Source of the DNA: Trichomonas vaginalis G3
Lineage: Eukaryota; Parabasalia; Trichomonadida; Trichomonadidae
Assembly: GCF_026262505.1 (NCBI RefSeq)
Contig: NC_067207.1
Location: 15,716,082-15,780,081, forward strand
Direction: 5' to 3'
DNA: 64,000 nt
Made by a program: the position numbers and the translations under genes. Numbering within the stretch: position 1 is the stretch's first letter; the number at the start of each line of letters is the position of its first letter. This document shows, piece after piece, positions 36,407-48,458 of this stretch. Under the pieces are notes generated by a model. The model ran no database searches and was not told the origin of the DNA. It was given only the letters and a program-made list of their open reading frames with translations.

Positions 36407-39302
36407 TAATGAGCAACTTAGAGAAGCTCTACAAGATCTCAAAGCACAAAATTATCAATTAAAATCGAGTTTGACCGATTCAGAGTTTAAATTACAACAA
36501 GCTTTACAAGATTATTCAAAAATCAAGGGAGAAATCGGACTTGCAAACAAAAAATACGATTTAGAAACTAATAGTAAAATCGAAGATCTTGAAAGAAGAA
36601 TGAAAATATTGATGCAAACCAATGAAGAATTAAAAACGAAAAATGAGCAAATACAAGAATCTGCAAACAAATATTTAAACACCGAAACTGACAGATTAAA
36701 GAAACAGTACACGTTAGATATATCAAAATTGGAAAAGACGCTCAAAGAAAAAGAAAACCAAATTTCAGTTCTTCAAGAGTCATTAACTAAGACGAAAAAC
36801 CAACAAATATCGCAAAATGCAACCATTACAAGACTTATTGATCAATTGAAAGTATACTTTAACGCTGAATTTTTGACAGTTGATAATGTTATTACGTTTT
36901 TGAACCAGCCGAAAGCCCAAGATACAGTACCTGCACAAGTAAAAGAGCTAATAAGCTCGAGACAGATTGTTTCAGATAATGAAAAGACAATTAAAGATCT
37001 TTACAGACAATTACGTAATCTTGAGTCAATTAATCGTTCTAAAGATGAAGAATTAGATTCACTGACGAAACATTATGAGGCTGCAATGACGAACCAGATT
37101 CAAAAATCTCAAGCAAAGATCAAACAACTTGAATTGCAAATTTCAAACCAAAAGGTCGAAACAATCGTCCAAATCAAGAAGAAAGATGCTCCTCTAGCAC
37201 AATCTAAGAGTTACAGATCAAAATCTTCACAAACTGAAGAACAGAAAGTTCAAACAGTTCCATTAACTCAATTTCAGAAGAAAGAAGACGAAATAGTAGA
37301 AAAAGACAAAACAATATTAACGTTAAACAATAAAATATCAGACCTATCTTCAAAAATCAGTCAACTAGAAAAAGAAAGGCTTCTCATCAAAGATGATGCA
37401 AATCAGATTTGTAATAATGTAGAAAAGAAGATCAAAGATATACAAATGATGCAAAAGGACCTCTCTGAAGCTGAAAACGAGCTAATTGCTGAGAAAGATA
37501 AAAATTATAAACTTAATTTGACCGTTGACGGACTCAACAAGCAAATTGCGAACTTGAAATGTGATTTAGATATTGCAGATACAAAAATCAAATCATTGCT
37601 CGATTCAATTGAAGCAATTAACAAAATGCTCGAAGATAAGAACGAAGAAACTAAAGATCTTTGCAGGATTCGTGATAATTTATTAGGAATCATATCAAAA
37701 CAAAACAATATGCTTGAGACACAAGATCATGCCGTTGAAACAATCGCTGCAAAACTTCGAGATAAAAAGAATTCACCGATAAAAGTTCAGAAACAGGAAG
37801 AACTAACATTTGATTTCACAGGATATCCTACAGAACTTGTCCAACTACTCACGAATATTGTTGAAAATGATGCTCTTGAACCGAATTCTCGTCTAAAAAG
37901 TGTTTTGAGAATTATTTCAAAATGGATTGGAAAAATCGAAGGCCAAAACAGGATCCTTAAGGAAACATCCGAAAAGAACAGTTATGAATTGCAGAAAAGC
38001 CATAATAACTTCCTTGATTCCCTCAAAGCAATCATTGGTGAAGAGGAAATTACTGAACAACAAATTCCAGAAGAATTTCAGAAATTGGCAAATGACTGTC
38101 AAAAATTCAAAGAAGAAAGAGATTCTTATGGATCAAAACTCAATAGCTTATTAATTTCTCTCAAGCAAAACTCATTGGAACAAGTCATTGATACGTTTAA
38201 CAAGCAAAGACAACAAATACAGAAGTTAAATGTTGATTTGGAAAATGAAAAACAACAAAGAGCAAATGACTCAGAATACTACAAGAACAGAATGAGACAA
38301 TCAAAGTCAAAGCGTGAACATCTCGCAGAAACAATTGCTTGTCTTGAAGAAGCAAACCAGAATTGCAAAGTTCAAATTGAAGAACAAAATCATCAAATTG
38401 AAATTCTTCAACAACAAAATGAACAAATTATTTCAACATTTACAGAACAAAAAGAACAAGATGATGAAGATGATGAACTTAAACTGGATCAAAATCATTA
38501 CGATGAATTAATAACTATTCAAAAGATGAAGTACAATAATTTGGAAGCACAAACAAGCAAACAAATCGAAAAACTTTCAGGAGAAAAGAGAAATTTGGAA
38601 CTAGAATTGGCAACAACAATAAATCAATTGAGAGTTTTAGAAGAGAGAAACTCTAAGCTCAAAGATGATTTTGATAATTTATTAACTAAATACAATGAAT
38701 CCTGCATCGTTTTGAGACAAAATGAAGTAAAAATGAAAGGAGAATTGGAAAAGAATCTTAGTGACATGAAGTCAAAATATGAAAAAATCAATTCTCTTCA
38801 TGAATCTCATGCTGAAAAAGCAAATGATTTAGTTAAAGAATTGTCTGAAAAATTAAAAGTTTCTGAGTCACAAATCAACGAAATGAAGTCTCAGATAAGT
38901 GAGTTAAATCTTAAACTCAGAAAGGAAGAAATCAATGGAAAAGTTCAAGCAGAATCATTTGAAAGATCAAAGCAATTGATTGAAGCTCAAACAAAGGCTA
39001 AACTTGTTATTTTCGATACAAATAATAGGGTTAAGATTGATGAGTTAAAGCATGAACATGAACGAGACATGAGAAATCTTTATGGTTACTTTGCAGAGAA
39101 CTTTGGATCATTCTATGATGCATCTCAACAATTAAATGAAGAAAGTTTCCAGAAACTTGTTTTAATTATTAAAAAAGAACTGGAAAAAGCTCGAAAACAG
39201 GATCTTTTATTTAGAAAGTTCTTGAATGCTCATGATCTTCAATCAACTGAAGATGCAATGACAAGCTTCATTATAGATAATCATCCAAGCCTTAAGATTT
39301 AA
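36381..39302 (+). CDS. Long coiled-coil protein, 973 residues
   Basis: Starts MNDSIDLDDNEQLREALQDL and is almost wholly heptad-type coiled coil, rich in Lys, Glu, Gln, Asn and Leu, with a break at about residues 470-520 (TFDFTGYPTELVQLLTNIV) and a more globular end (YGYFAENFGSFYDASQQLN). No membrane segment. Such proteins are common in trichomonad basal bodies, Golgi matrix and cytoskeleton, but the sequence does not tell which. An initiator-like motif lies 60 bp upstream. Confidence 0.7.
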   Translation: MNDSIDLDDNEQLREALQDLKAQNYQLKSSLTDSEFKLQQALQDYSKIKGEIGLANKKYDLETNSKIEDLERRMKILMQTNEELKTKNEQIQESANKYLNTETDRLKKQYTLDISKLEKTLKEKENQISVLQESLTKTKNQQISQNATITRLIDQLKVYFNAEFLTVDNVITFLNQPKAQDTVPAQVKELISSRQIVSDNEKTIKDLYRQLRNLESINRSKDEELDSLTKHYEAAMTNQIQKSQAKIKQLELQISNQKVETIVQIKKKDAPLAQSKSYRSKSSQTEEQKVQTVPLTQFQKKEDEIVEKDKTILTLNNKISDLSSKISQLEKERLLIKDDANQICNNVEKKIKDIQMMQKDLSEAENELIAEKDKNYKLNLTVDGLNKQIANLKCDLDIADTKIKSLLDSIEAINKMLEDKNEETKDLCRIRDNLLGIISKQNNMLETQDHAVETIAAKLRDKKNSPIKVQKQEELTFDFTGYPTELVQLLTNIVENDALEPNSRLKSVLRIISKWIGKIEGQNRILKETSEKNSYELQKSHNNFLDSLKAIIGEEEITEQQIPEEFQKLANDCQKFKEERDSYGSKLNSLLISLKQNSLEQVIDTFNKQRQQIQKLNVDLENEKQQRANDSEYYKNRMRQSKSKREHLAETIACLEEANQNCKVQIEEQNHQIEILQQQNEQIISTFTEQKEQDDEDDELKLDQNHYDELITIQKMKYNNLEAQTSKQIEKLSGEKRNLELELATTINQLRVLEERNSKLKDDFDNLLTKYNESCIVLRQNEVKMKGELEKNLSDMKSKYEKINSLHESHAEKANDLVKELSEKLKVSESQINEMKSQISELNLKLRKEEINGKVQAESFERSKQLIEAQTKAKLVIFDTNNRVKIDELKHEHERDMRNLYGYFAENFGSFYDASQQLNEESFQKLVLIIKKELEKARKQDLLFRKFLNAHDLQSTEDAMTSFIIDNHPSLKI

Positions 39303-39549
39303 ATGTAATTATTTTTTTTGTTGTTTTTACATGATATGTAAGGATTAAAACTATGTTGTGTATTATTAAATCTAATCTATATTACAAGAATGATACTTAA
39401 TTATTTATTTCCAATATTTATATCATTATCTCTAATTGAAAGATCTGGACCATATTGCATTAGGATTTCTGTAAATTCACTGCAACTATATATTCTGCTG
39501 CATAATGTATTTGACCATTTATTCTTTAATTTTGCCGTCTGACAATTGA

Positions 39550-42180
39550 ATGATCTTTCAATTTTCTAAACGATACGGCTTGGAAAATAAACAATTTATT
39601 TTTCCACCATTTTATATGGAGAATCGATTTAATAGGAATATTTTGTCATATGGCCTAGAAACATTCAAGAATATACAAGATGGAATGATATTAGTATCAG
39701 GAATGAATGTTATTGGAACTGAAACTGTTGTTAATTTGATTTTATCGGGTTGCAACTGCGTTGGTATTTACGATAATGACATAATATCACCTAGTGATGT
39801 ATCAAGTAACTTTTATTTGACAAATGAAGATCTAGGAAAGCCAAAATGCGAAATTTTAAAATCAAAATTGAATTATTTAAATCCAAATTGCGAAATAATC
39901 ATTGAAACATCATTAGATACTTCTGTATTGACCAAATATATGCTACTTGTCCAAACAAAACCACTTTTTCATGATGAAATTACAAAATTAAATCAAAAAT
40001 GTCGAGAAAATCATATAGGATTCATATATTCTGACTCTTATTCATATCTCTCATGCATATTTATAGACTTTGGAGACGACTTTACCGTACAAAACAAGGA
40101 TGGAAGGGTTCCTTTCTCATATAAAATTTCGAAAATTACAAAATCAAATCCTGGCATTGTAGAATTTGCTGCTCCAAAAGATTCAATCATTCCTAAATCA
40201 TTTCATGGCTATTTCTCTCATGTTCAAAGTGTTCCTGAGTTAAATGAAATCGAATCTGTCGAATTTACGAAGATTTCTGGACGTAAATACAATATTATTG
40301 ATACAACCAAGTTCTCTAACTTTGATGAAACAAAAGATAACGGATTTATTACTCAAATTAAAGAAAAATCAAAATTAATTTTCAAATCTTATGATGAATC
40401 ACTTGAAACTGTTCCACAAATGATTGTAAATAATGAAAGACATAAATGGGTTCGTAATTTCTTCTTAAATCGTCAAAAATCACAACCAATTTTGTTATAT
40501 GACCAAGCAATTGGAACTTTAATAGGAGGATTATGTGCAAATGAAGCTATTAAGTATTTAACACATACTTATATGCCAATTAAGAACCAATGGTTTGTTT
40601 TTTGTTTGGAAAATTTATTTGAATCGAAATCTTATGAAGAAGCATGCGAAAAGTTTAAAGAAATGAATCCAGAATTCATAGAATATGATTTTCTTAAGCC
40701 AAAGACTTTAGATTTCTCAAAAGAAAAACTTTTAATTTGTGGAATTGGAGCAGTTGGTTGTACACTCTCCAAAATTGCTTCTACATATAATCCAGCATTG
40801 ATGTCGTTGGTTGATCGCGATGATATTGAAATTTCCAACTTAAATCGACAATTATTATTTTCTGACAAAGATATTAAGAAAAACAAAGCCGAAACAGCTA
40901 AAGAAAAGTTACTAGAGTATAGAAGTAACTTAAATATTAATACATATCCTATTTATATTACAGAAAAAACAAAATTAAAATTCTTCAGTGACCATACAAC
41001 AGCTTTTGGCCTTGTTGACTCATTTTCAGCAAGAGGACTGATTGCAGGAAATGCTGCCTTAGCTTCTATCCCTTTCTTTACAGGAGGATTGTCTCCTGGA
41101 CAAGGAGACTTTGAATGTAAAATTCCTAACGTTACAAATCAATATATAATTAGATCTGAACCACAAACAACTAAAACTTGTACTTTGAGAAGCTTTCCTT
41201 ATAAGAAAGAACATTGTATCGAATGGGCAACGGAATTTCTCATCAAAGTAATCAATTCTAGTGGATATAAGACAATTGATGAATGCATTGATTACGCTAA
41301 GAACAAATTCAGATCAAAATTTTACATTTATTGGCAAAATAATATTATTTTGCATCCAAAAGACGAAATAAGAAATGGTGAACCTTACTGGTCAGGTACA
41401 AGGATCTTTCCTAAAACAATTAAGTATGATAAAACCAATGAACTTCACAAAAAATTTATTATTTCTCTGACAAAGCTTTTGGCAGCAGCAAGCAACATTC
41501 CATTGCCAACTGATGAAGATTTAATGGCTAAGATCAATGATATTTCTATAATTTATCCAACAGATGAAGAAATTTCGAATCATAAGAAGGAATTAAAGGA
41601 AGTTTCCAAAGAAAAGCCCAAACGAACACATATGTTTGATGAATATAATAAGGATCAGGTTGATTTGCTCATGTCTTCGAGTAATCTCCGATCATTAATT
41701 TTTAATTTGCCAGAAATCACAGAAAGTGACTGTATTAAGTTTGCTGGTAAAATAGTACCTGTTGTTTCTACTATTAATTCGATCGTTTCATCTAATATTT
41801 GGCTAATTTACATGGATTATCTTGCAAATCCTGATTTCGGATACACTGGAACGTTCTATTCCGAGAACTGTAGCATTAGGTATGCTAAACAGACAAGATT
41901 GAATAATCCACGCAAGTTTGGAAACACAGAAAGGTTGTTTTACGGCTGGGAATATTTTAGATTTGATTCTAAAACAAAACTTGGTGAAGTTTTGCAAAAT
42001 TTGAAAGAACAACTCAAATGTGGAATTGATTCATGGGCTACACGAACAGGAACTCTTCCTTTGGATAAGCCAGATCTCACGTTTGAAGATGTAATTCATC
42101 CAGACACTGATTATGCAATTGTAGAACCACTTCCTGAAGGAGATTTCGACTGTCCTTCAATTTTAGTTACTTTCGAATAA
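39550..42180 (+). CDS. Ubiquitin-activating enzyme E1-like (UBA1 family), divergent
   Basis: An 876-residue protein with the UBA1 layout. An N-terminal inactive ThiF half (ILSYGLETFKNIQDGMILVS, VTKSNPGIVEF-like block) is followed by the active adenylation half with GIGAVGCTLSK, DRDDIEISNLNRQLLF and KNKAETAKEKL, a catalytic-Cys segment TKTCTLRSFPYKKEHCIEWA (compare CTLKNFP in UBA1) and a C-terminal ubiquitin-fold-like region. It should activate ubiquitin or a relative. It is shorter than usual (about 1,050) and the GxGAxG loop has CT where E is common, so it may be a second, specialised E1. Confidence 0.8.
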   Translation: MIFQFSKRYGLENKQFIFPPFYMENRFNRNILSYGLETFKNIQDGMILVSGMNVIGTETVVNLILSGCNCVGIYDNDIISPSDVSSNFYLTNEDLGKPKCEILKSKLNYLNPNCEIIIETSLDTSVLTKYMLLVQTKPLFHDEITKLNQKCRENHIGFIYSDSYSYLSCIFIDFGDDFTVQNKDGRVPFSYKISKITKSNPGIVEFAAPKDSIIPKSFHGYFSHVQSVPELNEIESVEFTKISGRKYNIIDTTKFSNFDETKDNGFITQIKEKSKLIFKSYDESLETVPQMIVNNERHKWVRNFFLNRQKSQPILLYDQAIGTLIGGLCANEAIKYLTHTYMPIKNQWFVFCLENLFESKSYEEACEKFKEMNPEFIEYDFLKPKTLDFSKEKLLICGIGAVGCTLSKIASTYNPALMSLVDRDDIEISNLNRQLLFSDKDIKKNKAETAKEKLLEYRSNLNINTYPIYITEKTKLKFFSDHTTAFGLVDSFSARGLIAGNAALASIPFFTGGLSPGQGDFECKIPNVTNQYIIRSEPQTTKTCTLRSFPYKKEHCIEWATEFLIKVINSSGYKTIDECIDYAKNKFRSKFYIYWQNNIILHPKDEIRNGEPYWSGTRIFPKTIKYDKTNELHKKFIISLTKLLAAASNIPLPTDEDLMAKINDISIIYPTDEEISNHKKELKEVSKEKPKRTHMFDEYNKDQVDLLMSSSNLRSLIFNLPEITESDCIKFAGKIVPVVSTINSIVSSNIWLIYMDYLANPDFGYTGTFYSENCSIRYAKQTRLNNPRKFGNTERLFYGWEYFRFDSKTKLGEVLQNLKEQLKCGIDSWATRTGTLPLDKPDLTFEDVIHPDTDYAIVEPLPEGDFDCPSILVTFE

Positions 42181-42299
42181 ATTTGTTATGTATATATCAA
42201 TACTTATTATTTTTTTTACTGATGTGAAAATCTATGAACCTGATACCAATGCTTTGATATCATTTGAAATTATAATATGGAGAAATCAAACGTGCTGTT
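42181..42299. other. Short spacer after the E1 gene
   Basis: AT-rich; no feature seen. Confidence 0.4.
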
Positions 42300-42761
42300 A
42301 TTTTTCAACAGAATGCTGAGGATAATATACATGAGATGAAGAAAATAAACAAATGCAGAGATATGAAGCAAATTACAATGTCATTGATTGATTCTCTTTT
42401 TCATCATCAAGATGTGTAAATTTGCCTACTTACAAAATATTAATGTGTTTAAATTTTCAGGAATTCACAATCACATTTCTTCATTCAAATTTCTGACAAC
42501 CTTAAGCTTAACATTAAAATGAAAATCATCCTTAAACTCTAGAATTGATGGGGGTGTCATACGGGTGTAGGTGCACGATAAAAAAAAACGGTGGAAAATT
42601 TACTTTTTTTTAATCATTTCTATGGCACTAATTACAGCGTTGTGCAATGAAATAGAGCGTGTGGGTATTCTTAGAGAATGTGATAAATTACATATCAAGA
42701 TAAATGAACAGATTATTGAAACATTGAAGTCCGCTGCAGTTTGTTTTTCAGATTTCATTAA
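42300..42761 (+). pseudogene. Left half of a trichomonad helical-repeat/discoidin-like gene, broken
   Basis: Degenerate plus-strand coding sequence: IHEMKKINKCRDMKQITMSL near 42330, then IERVGILRECDKLHIKINEQ and a segment ending VCFSDFIK at the TTAA of element A. With the element and one TTAA removed, and the 43804-50911 block skipped, the frame runs from DFIK directly into NECILNKLISF at 50916. Several stops and shifts make it a pseudogene. The right half is at 50916-52060. Confidence 0.6.
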
Positions 42762-43803
42762 GGGTGCACACGAGAGGATCATGTAAACTTCAGAATTTAG
42801 AACCTTATTTTTAGGCATTATCTTGGCTACCTATTTCGGCTCGAAAAGCAAAAAATATCAAAAAATACAACTTGAGTCCATTATGACCCTTTCATGGAGG
42901 TAGTTTTTATCCGCTAGTATTTTCCCTTTGAATCTCTTTACAATTCGAAATCAAATTCAAACCTCAGTAGAAGAAAGGAAGAATCGACTTACTACGGTTG
43001 TAATACGAATAAGTACATATATTTAATTATTTTTATTTACATAATAATTGTTTGAAGCTCATATTCCATGAAATTTTTAAATAAAAACATTAAAATGTTG
43101 AAAATGTTCATATATTTTAATAGGGTTTTGGCACTTTATTGAGGAATTACTACATACATAGTCGAACTGAACTTGATATTTTGAAATTTAAATTATTTAT
43201 CAAAATTAAAATTTAACTTGAAATTTATAATTATTTAGTCATATTTTGCATAATTCTAAGTAGATTTTGTAAAAAATCAAGAAAGAAAAATTTTAACGTG
43301 CTTTATTTTTTCTTTTTTATAATAATACATATTATTATATAATTAACATATTCATAATGTTTCACCCTTTCAAAAATATAATCCTCCTCCTCTCAAATAA
43401 ACGTACATACGGGTGGCCTCTTTTTTCAAAAAATTAAAATTTGAAATTTTGGGCTCAAATATTAGAGATTTTTTCAACCTTCAACGATATATGTTGTCTA
43501 TATCAGACCTCCTTTCTTTTTGATACTTAACATTGTTCCTAAATCTTAGCCGTTAAGGCTGTTCTGAAAATATTTTTTTTTCGAAAAAATTCGAAAAAAA
43601 ATTCTTAAAATTCAAAAATCCCTTAATTCCTGAGGATTTTGGAAAAAAGTTTTTACATGAACATGTGTATATTATATGAAGTATATTGATAAGGTAAAAA
43701 TCAAATTTTATTGCATATTCATCGAGAAAATAAACTAACGAATCCCTCAAAATTGAGAGGGTAATCCTCCTCCTCTCAAATAAACGTACATACGGGTGCA
43801 CCC
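42762..43803 (+). mobile_element. TTAA element, copy A (1042 bp)
   Basis: Starts GGGTGCACACGAGAGG and ends CGGGTGCACCC, flanked by TTAA on both sides (42758-42761, 43804-43807). A 36-bp segment beginning AATCCTCCTCCTCTCAAATA occurs both internally (43380) and at the right end (43762). No transposase. TTAA duplications suggest a piggyBac-type mover, though TA with fixed flanks is also possible. Copies B and C are at 49871 and 56813. Confidence 0.9.
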
Positions 43804-43807
43804 TTAA

Positions 43808-44400
43808 GTATATCAATAATGTTTTTTAGTTTACATATTATTGATATTTGTATCATGCTGAAATGTGAGATCAATTCGATTGTATCATCGCTTATCTTGA
43901 TGTGGTAAATTTTTGTCATTTCAACTATAAATGGAATAATTATAGGTTCAAAACGAACAGTGTAAATGTCGTCGAACATTTCAATGCATACGAATTTGAA
44001 ATCAATATGTGTATCTTCTACAAGGTACTGATCAATGTATGATTTAAATTTTTAGAAAATTATCTCTGTTTTAGTTTAATAAAATAATATTGCGCGGTGA
44101 ATTTGTATCTCAAAATTATGTAACTGTATCGGTAACAACTTCAAATGTCTTATTGACAAGATTTGTAAAAAAAAATCAAAAATATACTTGAGATCATATA
44201 AATGTGCTCTTCTCTTTATAACGTAAGAATTGATCAAAGATAACATGTGTACTACTGATTGATTTTGGAGGATTGCTATGATTAGAGACGATTTGATTAA
44301 ATAATTCAATGAAAAATGGACTATTTGATTCATCAATTAGGAGATTCGATTGTTTGTATTCGATTGCACTTCTGCATTTGGTGAATTAGTTGTATCGTAA
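43808..44400 (-). pseudogene. Importin-like gene fragment, part 1, broken
   Basis: Minus-strand pieces LLIDESNSPFFIELFNQIV with VIFDQFLRYKEKSTFI (about 44190-44370) and MFDDIYTVRFEPIIIPFIVE with SDDTIELISHF (43979-43808) look like importin-7/8-type HEAT repeats. Several stops and shifts. The fragment ends exactly at the TTAA of element A; part 2 seems to be at 49657-49866. Confidence 0.4.
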
Positions 44401-45368
44401 ATCAAGGAAAGTTAATCATCTGCTGTGATACTCTTAAAAAATTAAAAGAACGAATTTTTTTTCTAAATACAATTAATGGCATCAGATGATTAGATTACTT
44501 TTTTAGAAATCATCAATCAAATTTGGCATATTTTTGAAAGAATATCTAAAGACAAGACACCCAATAAGAGTTTTTGTGCATACGGTTCTCGGGCGCCTAT
44601 GTCACATTCACAAAGGACTCCGTCTTTATTAGCAAACTCAGAAGAAATGTTTAACCAAAAGAAAAATTATTTCATCAAGACTAATAAATGTTTTAAAAAA
44701 GCAAATCACATCATTAACATATCAGTTTTAATTACAAAACTCAACGATACATAACAAATTTCTTCGAAATTTAAATTCTCATTAAAAAATTCTTTTGATA
44801 CAAATTAAATAGCTACATATTCGATTTTCCCATTGATACGAACTTATTGTTTTCATTCAAGATTTACAAGAAATCAAATACTTATTTCACAACAACAAAT
44901 ATCTATTTTTACTCAAACACGAGCATGTATTTACTAATAAATTCATGTTTTTACATCATTACATTTGACAATACTATCAAAACAACCCCAAAATCAAACT
45001 AATTTTCGATATTCTTTATTCAGACCAGAGAATTCATATAAATCATCGATTACTCAAATTTAAGTATTCATTTAATGTAATAATTGTTAGATATTAGGCG
45101 TTTTATATAAAGATTCTCCCTATTTCAAATTTTCAAGCGAATTAAGTCGATATTTCATACATTTTATAATATACAAATCATGTGTAAGTACAATAGCTTT
45201 AATTATTTACAATATTGATCATTTTATTACGAAATCCAAAAATTTAATCAGCAAAATCGATGTTTTTATATAAGATTAGAATGATTTACATCATTGTTTC
45301 CATGCACTAGCTGTTAAAATGCTGATGACAGCTAAAAGAATCAATTTCATAACTTGAATATAAGATTC
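44401..45368. other. Degenerate spacer
   Basis: AT-rich; may include more decayed coding sequence near 44560-44660 (a GGGCGCCTATGTCACATTC stretch of higher GC), but nothing I can assign. Confidence 0.35.
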
Positions 45369-45429
45369 AAATGAATCGGCATTATTTGACATTTACATCA
45401 TTGAAATGTCAAATAATGCCGATTCATTT
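45369..45429. repeat. Perfect 26-bp stem hairpin
   Basis: Arms 45369-45394 and 45404-45429 are exact reverse complements (left arm core GAATCGGCATTATTTGACAT), with a 9-base loop ACATCATTG. No coding context. It may be a tiny foldback element or a transcript-end structure. Confidence 0.9.
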
Positions 45430-45510
45430 TTTTGATGAAAACAATGAAATTCAATCACGATTTTCAGATAACAGTATCAAAACACACATCAACTATGAAT
45501 AATTTACACT

Positions 45511-46436
45511 TTGATCAATTACCTAATAATGTTTGGGAACTCTTTTACAATACCACCTAATTCAGAACCAATTCAAGGTACAAACGTTCAAGCAAGATCA
45601 ACAAAAATGAATGCTTCTTATATAACTGTATATTCATCACCATTACAACTAATAGTGCCATTTATTTTAATTCAAAAAAAATTTCTTAACTCTGATTGTT
45701 CATTATAAACTGCAGCAGTAATACAAGGTGGATCTCTCTACTTTTCCTGTGATAGTTCGATTGTCCAATATCGATCATGTGGCTACAAATCAAAAACAAA
45801 CAATCAAGGACATCATTCATATGTTGAATTAGTTTATAAATCAAATAATAAAAATTATCTTTATGAAAGTTCTTTTTATGAATGCGGAAATTTAGAAAAA
45901 TTTCTACAAATCATCTTTGGTATGGAAATATTGGAGTTAAATCAATCAACACAAGTTTCTGTGAAGCAGCCTGGGACTCAGGAATACTTCTAAGATATCC
46001 AAAAGTCTAAGTAATGTAACATATTCATCATTTTGTAACACAACATCAAATTATAAATTTTTAAATTAAGTTGGTAACTATAATTTTAATTTTTGTAATG
46101 TTTTGAATAATGAACGCAAATATTCTACATTGGGAACATTCTGTGCAGGTGGATCAACTGTTCTTATTGAAAACTGTTCATTTCTTGGAAACACAGGATC
46201 AGGAAGAATTTTATCAATATTCTGGTTCAATTACAGTTAAAGATTCTTTCTGTGACAGAATAATAGGTAAAAAAGGATCAGTTACAACAAATAGTGTTCA
46301 AAATATATATTCTATTCATAATCTTTCTCACTTTTCATCATATCTGTGTGAAACAGAGCTTCCTATTTTAGATAAAAAGCCTATGAGATCTGCTTTTGAT
46401 TTATATCATCAATTTTCCTTTAGACGAAGGCGTTAA
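45511..46436 (+). pseudogene. Beta-helix-like surface protein fragment, broken
   Basis: Pieces in several frames: MFGNSFTIPPNSEPIQGTNV, GGSLYFSCDSSIVQYRSCGY, SSFYECGNLEKF, then STLGTFCAGGSTVLIENCSF with SIVGNTGSG-like continuation. The GGSxYF and FxxCG steps suggest right-handed beta-helix proteins related to the Pmp-like group. Multiple stops and shifts. Confidence 0.4.
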
Positions 46437-46517
46437 TATTCATGATTTATGAATTTATATAATCAAAAAATTGTAATTAAAGACCATTATTAACGAAAGC
46501 ATTCATCAATTGTTTAA

Positions 46518-48034
46518 GGCTCCGGTCCCACCCTCTCAATTTTAAAAGTTTTAATATCTCCACCAATATGAGTTTTTGATACTTTTATTTTAGTACATAA
46601 TATCATTATGTAATACACTATAGTATAGTATATTTAAACTGAGTATTACTATTATAGTTCATCTTATCTGAGAATTCGGTATTTTGACAAATTTCAACTT
46701 TGACCGGTAAAACTATTTATAATCAAAAAAGTCCACGACATTTTATAGCATATTAGTGATACATTATATTGTTATTAGTAAACTTGATTTACAATCTCTT
46801 CTAGATGAGTAATTTGTTTTTTTGAAAAAATCTGACAAATCACTTTTTGACAGAATCTAGATATTTTTGATTTGTGAAAGTTTTAATAATATGATAAGGT
46901 TTATATATGCTATCATAATATAATAAAATCATATAATGTTACATTATCGCTATATATGTCGAATATTAAAAATTGTATATTAACATTTTTTGTCATATCT
47001 TGATAATAAAGAAAAAACTCTCAGTTCCCCTTCGACAAATTGTTAGAATGCAACTAAAGTTTATTTTGATATAGTGAGTTTGCTTCTAAAAAAATATATG
47101 AAAGAAGAATTAGATTTGCAAGACCCCTATAAAAAACGATTTTTGCGTCGAGAATAACTTCATGCACGATTAATTGATATGATAATAAAAATCATATATG
47201 ATAATTACTTAATATAGGCAACAATATTGTATTAATCACTTTTTGTCAAAACGGTTTTTCGATAATTGAGTATTCAATTTTCCAAAAATCCATTCAATAA
47301 TTTGATTTATAATTCAACGTATAAGAAAAAACTCTCAGTTCCCCTTCGACAATTTGTAAAGAAAATTATATAGTTTCTGTCGACACTATTTGTATATTCT
47401 ACCTTCTTCGGTATTTCGAAGAATTAGGTTTGCAAATTTGATATTTTTGATGTATTTTTTCAAATTGAGAGTATTTTTGACGATAGAAGTAGGTGTTTTT
47501 TGAATTACAATTTTATATTGATGTGCATGATAAAAATTTGAACTTATATTATGGTGACATACTATAAGTCATAATGTATTAATATACAAAAGATATTATC
47601 AAAAAAATTCCTTTCCAATATGTATAAACAAATCGATTTTTTAAATTAAATTTAAACCTTAAACTCAATATATTAAAAAGTGACATTATTTTAATTAGAA
47701 GTACAAAAATCCATAGTCATAGAATTATCAAATGATTGAAAATTGTTATAATTGGGCACATTATACTCATTTATGAATTTACTATACTATATACTTTGCA
47801 AATTTAAAAATCCAAATTTTCAATTTTTAAAATATCATTATTTATCATATATCAAATAGTAAAGTTAGTATATATCATGTTTAAAACGATAATATAGTCA
47901 AATTCGAAAATTTTTAAAATAGATAATATTTAATTTTTACAAAATATTGGTATATGTGCAATCTATTGGTATATTTTTACTCCTTATTAGACACTCGTCC
48001 TAACTATATGCAGTAATCATGCAGGACCGGAGCC
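46518..48034 (+). mobile_element. TTAA element of a second family (1517 bp)
   Basis: Ends are GGCTCCGGTCC at left and GGACCGGAGCC at right, an 11-bp perfect inverted repeat, flanked by TTAA (46514-46517, 48035-48038). Inside, AAAAAACTCTCAGTTCCCCT occurs twice (about 47014 and 47326). The remainder is very AT-rich and non-coding. Same target as the GGGTGCAC family but different ends. Confidence 0.82.
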
Positions 48035-48038
48035 TTAA

Positions 48039-48454
48039 TATCAATTGAAATATGAAAAACTTTATATTCAAAAGATGATGCGGCTTGATTTCTCAATTTA
48101 ATTTTCAAAGAGTTCGTATTTGTTACAGTGAATTTAAATAATTAGTACTGATATAGTAATGCAATAATATCGGGAACATGGCTCTTAATTTCGAAATAGG
48201 TTTTCTTTGTAAGGCATCTAAGTATTAACAAACTGATATTTCAATAAAGAGTTCAATATTATAATAGAAATTTGCTATGACAGAAAGAATAAAACTATAG
48301 CAAAAAGAATTATTGTTATTTCGATGATATTTTGTAATATTCTTCGTTTACAAATGATTGGACATTGTATCTTGGGGAGATGTTGGATAATAAATTTAAC
48401 GATTTCTTATTCAATTCTATTATATCATTGTTATCTTGAAGTGGAAAATTTTTC
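48039..48454. other. Spacer, nothing recognised
   Basis: AT-rich; no feature seen between the 1.5-kb TTAA element and the short MITE. Confidence 0.4.
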
Positions 48455-48458
48455 TTAA

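Noticed and set aside
43553-43816. Minus-strand frame of 87 codons inside the TTAA element
   Set aside because: The same frame appears in copies A and B only because the element is repeated; it is split in copy C, has low complexity and no transposase features.
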